Assembly (NCBI GenBank): GCA_000827495.1
Contig: KN817525.1
Span: 364,493-428,492 of the forward strand
Direction of reading: 5' to 3'
Length of the DNA stretch: 64,000 bases
DNA from: Hypholoma sublateritium FD-334 SS-4
Taxonomy: Eukaryota > Basidiomycota > Agaricomycetes > Agaricales > Strophariaceae
Shown: piece after piece, positions 1 through 12,517 of the stretch
Numbering within the stretch: the first letter of the stretch is position 1
How the letters are laid out: the number at the start of each line of letters is the position of its first letter
Translations under genes and position numbers: made by a program
The notes under the pieces: generated by a model
Told to the model about the DNA's origin: nothing
Database searches by the model: none
The model's input: only the letters and a program-made list of their open reading frames with translations

Positions 1-1194
1 ATGAAGGTGATCCCATACGAATTACTGGTGCGGAGCTGGCAAAGGGAAAACTAGTGAAGCTGCAGGCACAATCGGTGCACTTCCTGGAGATATCAGATCC
101 CAAAGCCGTGTATGTGTTGCTGCTGTCAAAGTCGAACTGCATCTCATTGAAGACCTAGGCTGGAACAATCTCTGCGAAATTTCTCTGCTTTGACTCAAGG
201 AGATATCATTGAAATATCTTACAATTCAATTGTCTTTGGACTGTTAGTAATGGAGACAAAGCCAGGCGGAGCAGGCATCAATGTCGTGGACACTGATCTT
301 GAGGTCGACTTCGCAGCTCCGCTGGGATACGTAGAACCGGAACGTCCTAAGAAAGCTCCCCCGACAACTATGGCCTCGAAATTGAAGATTGATCTCAATT
401 CCCAGTCCCCCGGTTCATCACGGCCTGGCTCGGCGTTGAGTGGAGGCTTCGCTGGAACCAGTACGGGCGCCACCGCTGTTAGCAAGGACGGAGATCATTG
501 GGAGAGTTTCAAAGGAAAGGGAGAAACTTTGAACGGACGCAAGACCAAGGGAAAGGGTATCAGTCACCGGAAGCCTGAGCAAGTCGCCGAAGGAAGTAAG
601 ATCATCCATACTGAGTGAGTCATCTTGACCGCACTCCCTTGTACGCTTTCTAATTTATGTTTCCAGTCAGCATAAAATTGTTTCGAATAGCACTCTGGAG
701 TCGGAGGTCAAGGTACCCGCCGCACTGAATCTGCCATACGGCCAGCTGTTTTTTGGTTTCAATGTTGCCACATATGTGCCTCCTGTAGTTGCACCTGGCT
801 CTCCGCAAAGTGGCCCTCAGGTAGATATTCACTCTTTTATGCCGTACAATTGCGACTGATTTTTGCGTAGTCGCCGCCTACATTCTCTGGTTCTGGCAAC
901 ACGTTGAGCGGCCGTTCGAATCCCTCTGCAAGCAAGCCTGACCCTAAGGGTAAGGGCAAAGAATCGGAGTCCTCTAAGCCTGCTGCTGCGCATACCTGGG
1001 GAACATCGGGGAACACGATAGGCAGGAAGCCACCTCCGCAAGATGGCCCGGTTGGTGTTGGAGGTGCCAGAGTACCGCAACCCCCACAACGTAATAATCG
1101 CCAACCAGAAAAGCAGCGCAGTCCTTCACCGGAAGAAGAGGAGGATTGGGGTGTCGACGATGACGACGATGTTATCATGATCGACAGTGACTAG
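1..1194 (+). CDS. UFD1: UFD1 family protein (3' part; start lies outside the window)
   Basis: This is the C-terminal part of Ufd1, the ubiquitin-binding cofactor that works with Npl4 and the Cdc48/p97 AAA ATPase to extract ubiquitinated proteins for proteasomal degradation. The visible exons read in frame from base 3: about 3-109, 159-614, 667-820 and 871-1194, with GT-AG introns between them. The first carries EGDPIRITGAE and FLEISDPKAV, and the second LEQSLRNFSALTQGDIIEI and FGLLVMETKP, all typical of the Ufd1 barrel domain. The line VDFAAPLGYVEPERP closes the conserved core. The remainder is a low-complexity Ser/Pro/Gly tail that includes an LPYGQLFFGF block and ends in an acidic stretch (EEEEDWGVDDDDDV). 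The N-terminal third is missing only because the window begins inside the gene. Family assignment is secure. Confidence 0.93.
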
Positions 1195-1449
1195 GATTTT
1201 TTTCCTTCCAGCTCGTAGAAGACTTTCGTCGCCATCCTTATGATGGAATGCCTGCGGTAGTTTTGTTCCTGATGTATAATATAGTTAACCAACCCATAGA
1301 TATGAATGAGGTCTTGTTTGCTTCTTCAACATTCTGGTCACACATGTCTAGTTTGATTAATATTCGCCTCTGAGTTTTTGCGTTGGAAATGTCGTGTTTT
1401 GGGACAATGCATAGCTTTTGGTATTGCGTAGCTTATGGCAATAATATAT

Positions 1450-3483
1450 TCAGAGCATAACGACGCCGATCCCTCTACCTGCGGGAACCCCACCTTCACT
1501 GTTCATGCCTGCCAATACTGGTGTCCGCCAATTGTACAGGTAAAAGTTCAGGAATCCGTCGCCCAAACCGAACTAAAGAAAAGAAAGCGTGGTCAGCTTA
1601 GAAAACAACGGGCCGCTACCGACTAACCTTGAGCTCCGGGAGGATAGGCATGTTATCCATGAGGGTCAGCGCATTAAACACATCGAAGCCAGCATTGTTA
1701 GCAGTAATCACCGCATCGCCGATCAGCGCAGTCAACCTATTCTTTAGGATCTGGTCCTGGCCGTCGCCGCGGCTTAGCCCGGTGTCCGTGGCGTAGTAGA
1801 ATAGGTAGGCAGCCTCCAGCGTCGGGTTCGCTGCATTGCCAATGACGGTAGATGGTAAAGAGTAGAAAGAGAAGAAATCTGTGATCTTCCCTGTCTCTGG
1901 GTTCTGCGGGCGGGATGAGCGGTTGTAAATGCAGATATGTAGACAGTCGCACCTCGACGACGTACGCCCACGTCACCTGGCGCTGCCGTCTCCCCGGCCC
2001 TCCGCTACCGACCGCGCCTTCGCCCATGCCGCTCAGGAGCTGGTGCCGCACCTCGTTGACGTCGTACAGCGGCACCATGTCGAAGCGCCCCATGTACTGG
2101 GTGAACAGCCGCGCCACCGCCCCGACGTCGCGCTCCTCCATCTCGCGCAGGCCGTGCAGTGCGGTCGCGGGGGGCAACTTGTTGAGGCGCACCATGCGTG
2201 CGAGCGTCATGCTGCGCGGCACGAAGCAGAAGCGCGTGTTGATGAGCTTGGGGATGTTGAGCAGGCGGTGGTGGTAGCGGCACACGGAAACAGGCGTGGG
2301 GATGACGACGCCCGCTGTGTAGATCGCCTGGAAGACGCCCTTGAGGTTGCACTGCCGCGTCACCTCCTTGATGAGCACGGGCGCGAGGCGTTTCGAGCGC
2401 AGCTTCTTGTGCACGCAGAGATAGTTGATCTCGCTAACGCTTATCACCCTGGGACGGCGCGTCAGATAGGGAGAGGGGTCTGGTTTGAAGAGACGTACTG
2501 CCTGCGGACGCGCAGGGTCATCGGGACGCCGGAGATGAACGCGACCAGTTTCTTGTTCGAGGAGACGCGCACACCGACATGCCACTCTTTGTGGTAGCCA
2601 GGTGGTTTCAGCGCCCTACATCGCGTCCCATTGGTGCTGAAGAGATGATAGGTTGAACTCCACGTACCATGCCAGGAACTCTGCGCTATACTGGAAGCGG
2701 AACGCGGCGTGATCGTCCTCGATATAGTTCAGCGATAGCAGGTCATACACCTCTTTAGTCTGCGATCCAAGTCAATTCATTGCAAACAAAATATCAAGCA
2801 ATGACCACGTACTTGGGCAGAATCGTTCATGTCCAGCGTAGTCCACTCAAAGTCCTTGGGCAATGGATAGGGGTCTTGCCGCACTTCTTCACGCGGTTTT
2901 GAAGGCTCGATGTATCCATCTTCCACAGCGGGACCTTCGCCTGATTGAACGTGTCAGTGTCAAGACTAGATGAAATTGGTTGAGCAGCGTACCGATCTGT
3001 GGTACAGGTTGTGTAGACCAAAACTAAGGCGCATACCCGTTAGCCATCACGGACATAGAAAATTGCAACCAGCACCACCTTATGCTCGCCCATGTCCTTC
3101 TTGTTCAGGCCGCCCACCCCGGCCTTTCCCCGTACCACGTCCATAATCTTCATCTGCCGCAGCGCCTCGCGTACGTTTTCCGCATTCGCCTCGAGCGCCG
3201 CGGAACCGCCCTCAGCCTTGACCTTGTCGAGCACCGTGCCGACGACCTCCTCCGGGATGCCGTCCTTGCTGTTGATGATACCGTCCAGCAACTTCTTCGC
3301 CTTGGACTTTTTCTTCTTCTTCTTCTTCGCAGACGTCGATGATGACGGCACGGCGGCGCCCTCCGCGGCGTCCGCCTCTGTGTGCCCGTCGTCCGAGTCG
3401 GATGCGTTGTCAGAGAGTTCCGGGTCGCCCCTGGCGTCGATGATCTCGGGCGCCTTCGCTTTTTGCTTCTCAGGATTTACCAT
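1450..3483 (-). CDS. NMT1: Glycylpeptide N-tetradecanoyltransferase (N-myristoyltransferase)
   Basis: The enzyme transfers myristate from myristoyl-CoA to the N-terminal glycine of target proteins in the cytosol. The ATG at 3483 opens a charged N-terminal exon ([10 protein letters not shown], then an acidic stretch and a run of seven lysines), typical of the ribosome-targeting extension. Short exons follow: [11 protein letters not shown], the segment with [13 protein letters not shown] and [25 protein letters not shown], and [16 protein letters not shown]. The core exon holds [20 protein letters not shown] and [16 protein letters not shown]. The last exon reads [11 protein letters not shown] and ends in GIGVVML; in this family the C-terminal leucine carboxylate acts as the catalytic base, so an intact terminus matters. 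I count about eight exons and roughly 560 residues, somewhat longer than yeast Nmt1 because of the N-terminal extension. It converges with UFD1, with 255 bp between the stop codons. Confidence 0.93.
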
Positions 3484-3903
3484 TGGGATGGAGGCGCTGC
3501 GGGGTGGAGTGGCGTGTGCTAGACGCGTAGCGTAGTGTGAGCGCAGTCGGTCTCTGCCGCGTTGTTTCTGCACCGTGCTCGGGTAATTATCTGATCTCTG
3601 ACTACCATATATGGAACTCGGGAAGCAGGGCGTCACTGATATCATCATCGAGATTTGCTTGGGTTTGAATATTTTATTTAATGGTCTGAGTGGGGCGAAG
3701 TAATTATAACTATATCCTAGTTATCACTTCTTCGAACTTTTGACTTCCTGGGGGTAATTATATGCTACTTTATACAGAGTTGTGGGAAGAACGACAGCAA
3801 AAGAACAAGAGACTATGTACTTGAAAACAGATAGCATTTGCGGAAAACTGGCACAGCAAGATGACAGGGAACAAAAATCGACAAGAGTATTGCATGCGCG
3901 TCT
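3484..3903. other. Intergenic, NMT upstream region
   Basis: This stretch holds the 5' side of NMT and the 3' side of the DUF6699 gene, both on the minus strand. It is AT-richer than the flanking exons. I see no convincing coding frame or RNA gene. Confidence 0.5.
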
Positions 3904-4763
3904 TTACACCATCCGAGGGACAGGTCCTGGACAGAGACCGAGATAGAGCCTCCATGTCCGGTCCGGAAGAATCACCACGCGCATGCCTTGAAATTTTCTG
4001 TGTCCTCCGAGGACATCGACACGTCGATAGCCATGCGAGATAACAACAGCCTCGAGCTCGTTGTAGGAGTCCTTAGCGCGTTGTGCGCGCGCAAAGCGCA
4101 GAGCCTTCCGATTTCCTGAGACGCGGCTGATTGCCCCCAGATCCTCGCGAGTGAGCGAGACGCGCAGGTACGCGTAAATTTCTTGAAGAATGTCCCCGAT
4201 GGTCACACTTTCAGCGCGTACGATGATGGGACCCCACCGGTCCATCCAGAACGCCAGATGGGAATGATCTGTCAAAATCCACGCTTTCTCGACGGTCGGC
4301 TCGAGCGCGTTGAGCGAGATGTCTGGCGTCTTATAGCGTTTGAAGATGGAGCGAGTCGAGACGCGCGCATATTCTGGGGGCTGGGTGATATCCCAGAGTA
4401 TCTCCGCGCCGAGAGCGGGGTTGTATGGGTTGTAGCAGAGCTGATAGTGGAGCCGCAGGTCTGGAATGTAGGTGCGCGGATGCAGGTGTAACGCCGCGCG
4501 CATGAATCGTTCCCAGTGCACACGTCTGGGATCTCTGCGGGGGTGAAATATCATTACACTTCGGTCCCCGGGCGCATAGGTAAAGGGCATGGTATCAGGA
4601 GACGGAGGCAGCTGTGGAGGTTCATCGACTTCTGGTCGGGGGACCAGCTGGGAAGGGCTTGGAGGGATAAAAGGCTCGACAACAGGAGAGCCTATGCGAT
4701 ATAACAACGTCAAGTCAGAGCGCGAACGGCGGAATGAAAAGATATATGATACTTGCTCGCCAT
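3904..4763 (-). CDS. DUF6699 domain protein
   Basis: A roughly 265-residue protein with a Pro-rich N-terminus (FIPPSPSQLVPRPEVDEPPQ) followed by a compact domain. Features of that domain are LHPRTYIPDLRLHYQL, the hallmark ILWDITQPPEYAR, then ESVTIGDILQEIYAYLR, HGYRRVDVLGGH and a terminal WRLYLGLCPGP. This arrangement (WD-x-TQPP near the start and a YLR-type helix) matches the DUF6699 family, which is strongly expanded in Agaricomycetes and has no known function. The open frame reaches upstream only to a TTG, so the true start is probably a short 5' exon beginning ATGGCGAGC at 4763. Joining it to the body needs either a GC donor at 4756 or a more distal acceptor; the next in-frame ATG (MPFTYAPGD) is an alternative. 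The start is uncertain. Confidence 0.72.
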
Positions 4764-6486
4764 TATACTTTTCACGCTCGAAAACAGGTACGAAGATATT
4801 AAAGAGCGTGGGGCATATGCCAATTAGCGATATCTACGGGGTATCGAAACGATGGAAGGTGAGGGTTTTTCTTGTGAGAAGACATGGCCCATATTTTTGA
4901 CGAAGTGCTTTATGCAAAGGCAAACTCCGATAAGATAGTGCTGATAGAGAGCTGATTACTTTTATCGCGTGATACGGTGACGTACGAAATTGACAAAAAT
5001 AGACCTCTGCACACCTCTGCACGTCTGCGTACGCCGCCCAGCTGAGCTATTTCCAACCTTCGAACAGGCATTAGACTTGAAAATACAACTTCTCTCCATT
5101 CAAACATGGAATGCGAGGTAACAGTAACTGGATATCGACTGCATTGACCGCACCAAATAAGGAGATCTGGTTACCAAACGGGTCTTGGGCAAGCGATTGG
5201 CGCGAAGAGAAGATGTTGCGTGGTACTTTTATGTAACCTCTGCGATGGCGAATGAGCATGCAATAGTGCAGTTGAGTTCACCACATAGTGCCTTGCAAGG
5301 AGGAGTAAATTTTCATAATTCTCTCCTAAAAAACACGCCACTGCTACGGAACGAATATGACAATCGCACTCACTGAGGAGTAAATTCACCGGTTGATTAT
5401 AATCTCCTTGAGTGCCGCGTGTTAAGTAACGGATGACTTCAAATATTTAAACGTTTAAACATCGCCGTTAAGGCCGTTAAGCGGAGATCTGATTAAATAT
5501 TCATAGTGGGATCAGACAATGTCTAAAAGAACATTACACACCTTTACCACCCCGAGGAGATGGACAGTCCAGGGCAACTTTTCCCTTGAGCTCAGTGACT
5601 GCATACTCGTCCTATTCGAGTTCTGATGCGAGCTTACATCGAAGATAGTTATCGTCGGAGACAGTCATGCAGTTACTGCTATGATTGATGTTGACGTCGT
5701 TCTCCAGTCCCGGAAGTTCAAAGGAATCGGTGACAACGTTCTTTTCCGTCCTAGTGGAGGCACATTCTGAGAACACAAAGATGTTGGTGTCTGGGAATTA
5801 ACTTGACAATGAAATGCGTACCTTGCCTTTGACTTGCCCGGCGTCCGCGGGAGTTATATGGGCGCCAATTTATTTGATGGCAGGAAATCTTATGGTTGGA
5901 CTTCCAGGCATTGAATATTGAGTGATTAAACACTCGGCATCAGACCATTGCGACAGGAAGCGTTTGTTTGATTATCCTGGCATGCCGATGTCAGTCTTAT
6001 AGGATGTCATAATCAGGATACTTACATGAACGCTCTGGGTCGATTGGAGAGCTCGTGAAAATTAGCCGGGTCAACGTTCGACTGCAAGATAAGAGGGTGA
6101 TGGGTACTTTTACGCGCCGCTGCCTGAGAGATGTGGGTTGGTGTCGGATGTCCAACTGCGGAATGCAAGCGGAATGTGGGTAGTTATTTGTCAAGTGCTT
6201 TTTTGATGATTCTTAGTTCCCGATAAAAGACAAGATGGACAAGGAGAAAAGCTATCATTTGACGGTGCTTCATGCATGGGTGCAGAGTGCAACATGGGTG
6301 TCTTGTTGAAGTTGCCTCTCTCCGTATATCTTCCCACGAGTTCAACAAATTGGCCACGTCCGCGTGTTCCCCATTTAGAATACACAGTCGGTCAATTTCC
6401 AACTTTTCTCGCAGGCTTGGCTAAGTTGGGTGCCGCTTTAATTCTCTAACCCCCGCGAGCAAGCGCGGCCCTCCTTCCAGCCAGAG
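4764..6486. other. Gene-poor intergenic region
   Basis: About 1.7 kb without a supportable gene. Frames here are short (72 codons or fewer) and lack known motifs, and no combination of splice sites gave a recognisable protein. The region is AT-rich in its middle part and has two copies of GAGGAGTAAATT (near 5301 and 5376) plus a palindrome at 5446-5459. The last few hundred bases should contain the kexin promoter. A decayed gene or a non-coding transcript cannot be excluded. Confidence 0.45.
5446..5459. repeat. 14-bp perfect palindrome TTTAAACGTTTAAA
   Basis: The sequence TTTAAACGTTTAAA equals its own reverse complement. It sits between two short direct repeats (GCCGTTAA twice just downstream) in the gene-poor region. 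A related 10-bp core, CGTTTAAACG, recurs near 51467. It could be a binding site for a dimeric factor or chance in AT-rich DNA. Confidence 0.5.
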
Positions 6487-9344
6487 ATGCTCATTTCGTC
6501 TATCTTGCTCATATCCCTTCGGCTCGTCGCCGCCGCCATTCCAGCCAGGCGTTCATACGATACCCACAGTTACTATGTCCTGCATCATGACCCAACAACG
6601 CCTTCAGGGGCATCACTGGCCGACGTTGCCCAGGCTTTGGATGTCGAGCTTGTAGAGCAAGCCGGCGAGCTTCCAGACTACTGGGTAGTCCGACGACTGA
6701 AGTCGCCTGCGAGCCTCACCGCAAGAGGGGTGTCGGATCCTGTGCTCTCGAAATTTGAAGCACTCAAGGGACAGGCAGAATCACCCATCGGGATACGTTC
6801 GCAAGATACCCACCTAGCGCGCCGGGTAGTTTCGTCAGTCGACTACCTTTCACTACAAACACTGCGCCGACGAGTCAAACGCGCCCCACCACCTATTACT
6901 CCAGCCACTGAGGCATCCGCAGTCGGCGTCGCTGCACGCTTTGATATCAAAGACCCTCTATTTCCCAAGCAATGGCATCTTGTGAACGACGAATTCCCGC
7001 GGCACATGATGAATGTCACAGGTATTTGGGCTGAGGGATTTACGGGAAAGGGCATTATATCATCACTGGTTGACGATGGATTGGACTATACAAGCGAGGA
7101 CTTGTCGGCTAATTTTGTGAGTCGGTCAAAATCTGTCAAGTCTATTTTGTGTTTACATCCTGTCCTAGGACGCTGACGATTCATATGATTTCAATGACCA
7201 TGAGCCTTTACCAACACCCAAAAACTTCGACGATCATCACGGTACCAGGTGCGCTGGACAAATCGCTGCTGAGAAGAACAACGTATGTGGAATTGGCATT
7301 GCCTATGATTCGAAGGTTGCTGGTGTTCGCATTCTCTCTGGTCCAATAACAGACCTCGACGAAGCGGCTGCTCTCAACTACGGGTTCCAAAACGTTTCTA
7401 TCTACAGCTGCAGTTGGGGGCCGCCCGACAACGGCCAGTCGATGGAGGGACCCAACTATCTGATCCAGAAGGCTGTTGTCAACGGCATCAACAATGGGCG
7501 TGGAGGGAAAGGTTCTATCTTCGTCTTTGCTAGCGGAAACGGTGCTGCGCACGGGGACCAGTGCAACTTCGACGGCTATACGAACAGTATCTATTCGGTA
7601 ACTGTTTCTGCCGTGGACTATAAGGGACTCCACCCGTACTACTCAGAACCATGTGCTGCAAACATGGTCGTCGCATACAGCTCAGGAAGCGGCCACCAAA
7701 TTGTGCGTTTATCTCGGGCTATTTTAAGCACATCCTGCTAATTGACTATCAAGGTTACCACGGACAAGGGAAAAAGTGAGTGTGCCACCACTCATGGCGG
7801 TACGTCGGCCGCAGCGCCTAATGCTGTCGGTGTCTTTGCCTTGGCATTGGAGGCGCGGTTCGTATTTTCACCGGCTTTATCCATAAACACGCTAATTATC
7901 TCTCACCCGCCAGTCCCGACCTCACTTGGAGAGACATCCAATACCTCTGCGTCGAAAATGCAGCCATGATCAATGAAGACGACCCGGACTGGGAAACCAC
8001 AGCGTCTGGGCGAAAGTACAGCTACAAGTACGGCTACGGCGTCTTGGACGGATATGCATACTTCAAGGCTGCACAGGCGTGGAAACTTGTCAAGCCGCAA
8101 GCATGGTTGCAAACACAGACGATCCAGCTCAATAACGGCACTTTCAGTGATGACAGGAAATTCCAGGGCGGCGAATTTATCCCCCAAGCAGGCATCGAGA
8201 GCAAGATGACGATTACGAATGATCTGATGACGCAGAATAATCTGGAGTCTTTGGAGCATATCAATGTTCGCGTGTGGATTGACCATGCTAGTCGGGGTGA
8301 AGTTGAGGTCGAGATCGTCAGCCCAAATGGCATCAAGAGCGTCTTGGGCGCTGCACGTCCTGCAGATAGGAGCGGAGAAGGTTATCCGGGTTGGGTGTTC
8401 ATGTCCGTGAAGCACTGGTAAATACTTTTCTCGTTCTTCCTAAGTCGCACCCTAAATTTCATTCAAGGGGTGAAAACCCAATCGGCGATTGGACGCTCAA
8501 GGTCAAGGACCAGAACAATCCTACGTCAAATGGCACATTACTCGGATGGAACATGATACTCTGGGGGACGACCATTGACCCTTCAAAGGCTACGAAATGG
8601 GAAGTACCACTCATAGACGACATCCTCCCGCCGCTCGAATCGAACCCTCGACCCATCATCCCTCCATCGCCCACAACCAGCAAACAACACCCAAAGCCGA
8701 CTGAGCACCTGCCAGGCGACCACGGAGAGGCAACGGGCGAAAATACCAAGCCCGCATTCACGTCAGCCGCCGACGACGCCGTGCAGCCGTCGCCCACTTC
8801 CACGGACCCCGCGACGATCACGAGCTCGCCCGACCTCGGCTGGTTCCCCGACATGTCATCGCTCGCGACGGGCCAGAAGTGGTTCTTCGTCGCGCTCGGC
8901 GCGGTCTCGCTCTTCGGCATCGGCGTCGGCGTGTTCTTTTGGCGGCGGCGCGCGGCGGCAGCGAGCAAGTACGCGCCGCTCGGCGAGGAGGGCATGTCGA
9001 TGAGCGCGCTGGGCACCGCTGCGTCGGGCCCGCGCACAACGCGCGAGCTGTACGATGCGTTCGGCGAGGTGTCGGACGACGACGACAATGATGACGAGAC
9101 GACGGCGCTACGCCCGCCTGCGGCGCGTGCGCTCGGGTTCCACTCTGGGTTCCTGGACGACGACGAGCCGTCGACGGCCGCGGGCCTGACGCCCGGGTAC
9201 CGAGACGAGCCGGAGGACGACGGCCATCGCGCGTCGCAGAGCACTGTAAACACTGTAAAAGCGCCGGAAAGTCCGAGCCCCCGGGAAGGCGCGTCAAGTC
9301 CTGCAGAGAGTGGGGAGAGCTGGGAGCATGCGTCGCGCGAGTGA
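6487..9344 (+). CDS. KEX2: Kexin-type proprotein convertase
   Basis: A Golgi membrane subtilisin-like endoprotease that cleaves secreted precursors after dibasic sites. Exons 6487-7116, 7169-7702, 7754-7857, 7914-8417 and 8468-9344 give an 882-residue protein. It starts with a signal peptide (MLISSILLISLRLVAAAIPA) and a prodomain ending at a dibasic site (RRRVKR then APPP). The catalytic triad is visible: Asp196 in SLVDDGLDYTS, His234 in HHGTRCAG and Ser406 in HGGTSAAAP. The oxyanion Asn lies in FASGNGAAHGDQC. A P domain follows (HINVRVWIDHASRGEVEVEI to LLGWNMILWG), then a Ser/Thr/Pro linker. One membrane segment lies near residues 728-748 (WFFVALGAVSLFGIGVGVFF). The cytosolic tail is acidic (VSDDDDNDDE), as expected for a Golgi-retrieved convertase. 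All signature residues are intact. Confidence 0.95.
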
Positions 9345-9601
9345 TATGGTTATTGCATTAGCACTATTTGTAGAATATATTATATTATGAGGCTAATAAA
9401 TAGCTCACTGGTTTCGACGGACGGACAGTTTCATTCATGCATGTACATTCTTACATAGATATATTAGCAGGGAAAACAAGGCAGCATTGCCAACAACATT
9501 CAAACCCATCCGAGTCCTACAGTACATTCCGGCATCGACACCTCTGTCAGGCCGTTCTGGTTATAAATTAATGGTATACAAGGCGACAGGAGGACAAGCG
9601 T

Positions 9602-12368
9602 TCAGCCAGTCAGCGAAATAATTTGGATCTTGGAACCTCCAGCGATCCTGACCCAAACATCAAGATTCTCATACTGTAGGAGGAAGCAGATGGATGAGCG
9701 CCGGTAGAAATCAAAGAAATAAATTTACTTACTGCAGTAATAGTTTCCATGAACTGGGCTTCAGTGAAGCCTGCTCCCAGGACCCGGGCACGCATCTCCA
9801 GCATAGATAGCACTGTACCATCCTCGTCCTCATCCGAGTCGACATCCATGTCGCGCTCCCCCCCGGGGCCCTTGCCCATCCTCTTCGCCCGTTTGGGGCG
9901 CTTGGACCCACTACTACCGACCATCTCTTTGATGATTCGGTAGATCCGGCTGATATAAGATGAATCGATGTCGGGCTCGCGATCGTCTTCGTCGCGCAGG
10001 CTCTCTTTGCTGCAGTCCATCAGGCGCAAGGCCTCGTCGACATCAGAGTGTTCGACAATGTCTGAGCAGCGCAAACGCGCGAGGGCCTGCGAGAGACGCA
10101 GTATACCGAGTAGCGTACGCGCAGAGGTGTACGTGTGCGATAAGTTCTGTTCTTCTTCATCCTTCGACACTTTGCGTAGGCGGACGTAGGAGTCAACAAC
10201 ATAGCTGGATACAGCTCGTGGAACGGTGGGACGTTTTTGACGGGCGAGGGCAATATAATGTCTGCGAAAGTAGTGAGTAAAAAATCGATGGGGCCAAAAC
10301 GTGAAAGTGTACCTCATGATTGTGGGTTGAATAACTTCGAAGTCCAGATCTGGATGCCTATTATGCATGTGTACATAGGTGACGTGCTCAGCCAGGCGCT
10401 CGTCTGCGTCGCGAGAAGGCTTGTCCAGAATCAAGAAAAGCAAGTCGAATCTGGACAAGAGGGCCGCCGGAAGATTGATGTTTTCGACTGGAGACACTTT
10501 GGGATTATACCGGCCATACAGAGGATTGGCGGCGGCGAGAATTGAAGTGCGGGCGTTGAGCGTGGTGGAAATACCAGCTTTGTTTATAGATATGGTTTGC
10601 TGTTCCATGACTTCGTGGATAGCGGTTCTGTCAGACTCTTCCATCTTGTCGAACTCATCGATACAGCAGATGCCATTATCAGCCAGCACAAGCGCGCCTC
10701 CCTCTGTACATGATATGAGCGCCCATAAACCAACAAGAGGGCACTATTAGACGAACCTAGGACCATCTCGTCTGTGACGGGATCGCGCATCACTGCAGCT
10801 GTAAGACCAACACCGGAAGAACCCTTGCCCGTGGTGTAGACGCCTCTGGGAGCAATCTTCGAAATATACTTCAATAATTGAGACTTGGCCACTCCAGGAT
10901 CGCCCATTAGGCAGACGTTAAGGTCACCTCGGATCTTCATCCCATCGCCAGTGACTTTGGTAACTCCGCCAACGAGGAGCAGCAAGAGCGCCTTCTTAAC
11001 GTCTTCGTGCCCATAGATCTCCGGAGCAATACTGTGCGCTAGCTTGTCGTACAAGGCAGGGTCATGACGCAGTTCTTCAAGTTGGAGTTGAATCTCCGGT
11101 GTGATCTCCATTTCGCTGTATTGTTTCTTCAGCTGGTGTATATGATGAGCTTCGAGGTAGGTGTCAGTAAGAAGTCCAGCACGAATGGCTTGGAAACCAG
11201 TGTAAGGGATGGGCAGGAATATGCCTCCAAGATGGACAATGTCGCCTGGGTTCATGAGGCGGGTGAGATTTCCATTTACATGAATCGTCATGGATCGAGG
11301 GATGTGTCCGACGGGCACTTGATCAGGCTAATGTTTGCATGAGCAATCAGCTATAAGAAAGACATTTAGCGCTTACCATTTCTTGGATTTTCACTTCTTG
11401 GAACGGACTGAAACGACATGCACGCGTCTGCATGTGCAATGACCCTGTGATACCATTCTTCTTGCACTCATTCTCATTCTGGCAATCGAAGAGTGGGCTG
11501 AAGGTTTTATTAGAGATGTCCTGGAAAGTTTCCGATCCGCAGACGTCGCATGTATAGGCATTGACTTGAAGAAGAGGTTTGACTTCCGATACACGCGTCA
11601 CAATGCCGCGAACAGTGATCAACCGACCAAGATGTACACCTTTGACTTCCCTGACGGCAACTGGCAAGTCGCTGTCCAATGGCTTGAAGTACAGGTTGCT
11701 GTTGACGCGTCAGTTCAGACAACAAAATAAAGAAGAGTTTTACACACTATCGTCGGAGTAGATGTTCCGGAAATCCGTCCTGACCACCCTCCAGCTGTTC
11801 GTTGCGTTCGCGCCTCTGATGCAGAATCACATCGATGACTTCATCCTGCTCACTGATGTCCTTCGTTGGCTGTGGCATGAGCTTGTCGACAACCTCACTG
11901 AAAAGGCTGACATATCGCCGAGTGTTGCTCCGGATGCGTGACACAAGTTCAGAGATAGAAGATTGGTGCTAGATCAACCTATTCAGAAATTGTTTGAGAA
12001 AGAGGAAGACATACATACCTTTTGCACGTCCTCCAAATCGATCACAAGCATCTGCTGCTCCCGATTCGCTATTCTTTGCTGAACTAACTGTTAGTCGCGT
12101 CGTCGACGCGTCAAATAAAAGTATGACGCGTACCAGCTGCTGCATATACTTTAGAGACCGTGTTTCGGGGTCTGCAGCATCGTCGTCGATACCAATGTTG
12201 GCAAAGTCTTGCTCCAGATCCTTTTCTTGGCTTGCTTTGAATTTTGACAAGAAGTCTTGTATGAGTTCTGGATACAACATGAGACGTGTTACACTAATGC
12301 AAAGACGCAAAATAATCACCTCGTTCATCACTATAACGAATGGGAATGTTCGCGACGGGGAGGGACAT
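9602..12368 (-). CDS. MCM7: DNA replication licensing factor MCM7
   Basis: A subunit of the MCM2-7 replicative helicase. The ATG at 12368 opens [16 protein letters not shown], spliced to [15 protein letters not shown] zinc-binding module ([12 protein letters not shown] ... CQNENEC) precedes [16 protein letters not shown], diagnostic of MCM7. The AAA core shows Walker A ([13 protein letters not shown]), Walker B (CCIDEFDKM) and the arginine-finger motif ([13 protein letters not shown]). [20 protein letters not shown] is also characteristic. The terminal exon is separate: after METITA an intron leads to [20 protein letters not shown] and a stop at 9602, which restores the winged-helix end seen in orthologues. 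The gene is on the minus strand, head-to-head with the DNA methyltransferase gene, so both could be fired from the same short promoter in S phase (inference). Confidence 0.95.
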
Positions 12369-12517
12369 CGTGGGGGAAGAGGAAGGTTGTTGTGTCGGTG
12401 TTTGAAATCATGCGGACTTGCTTTGTGTTGATTTCAACATGTCCCACTAACAACCCACCAAAACTTACCCGCCTGTATAGCGATCGTAGGACCGCCATTT
12501 TGAGCTTTCGCTGCTCA
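12369..12517. promoter_or_regulatory. Shared divergent promoter, MCM7 and DNA methyltransferase
   Basis: Only 149 bp separate the MCM7 start codon (12368, minus) from the likely methyltransferase start (12518, plus), so both promoters must overlap here or extend into the genes. I see no clear TATA box. Confidence 0.55.

Noticed and set aside
8818..9297. Long Arg-rich antisense frame over the kexin tail
   Set aside because: It is a mirror of GC-rich coding sequence and has no motif; similar shadows lie opposite DNMT, the F-box gene and the kinase.
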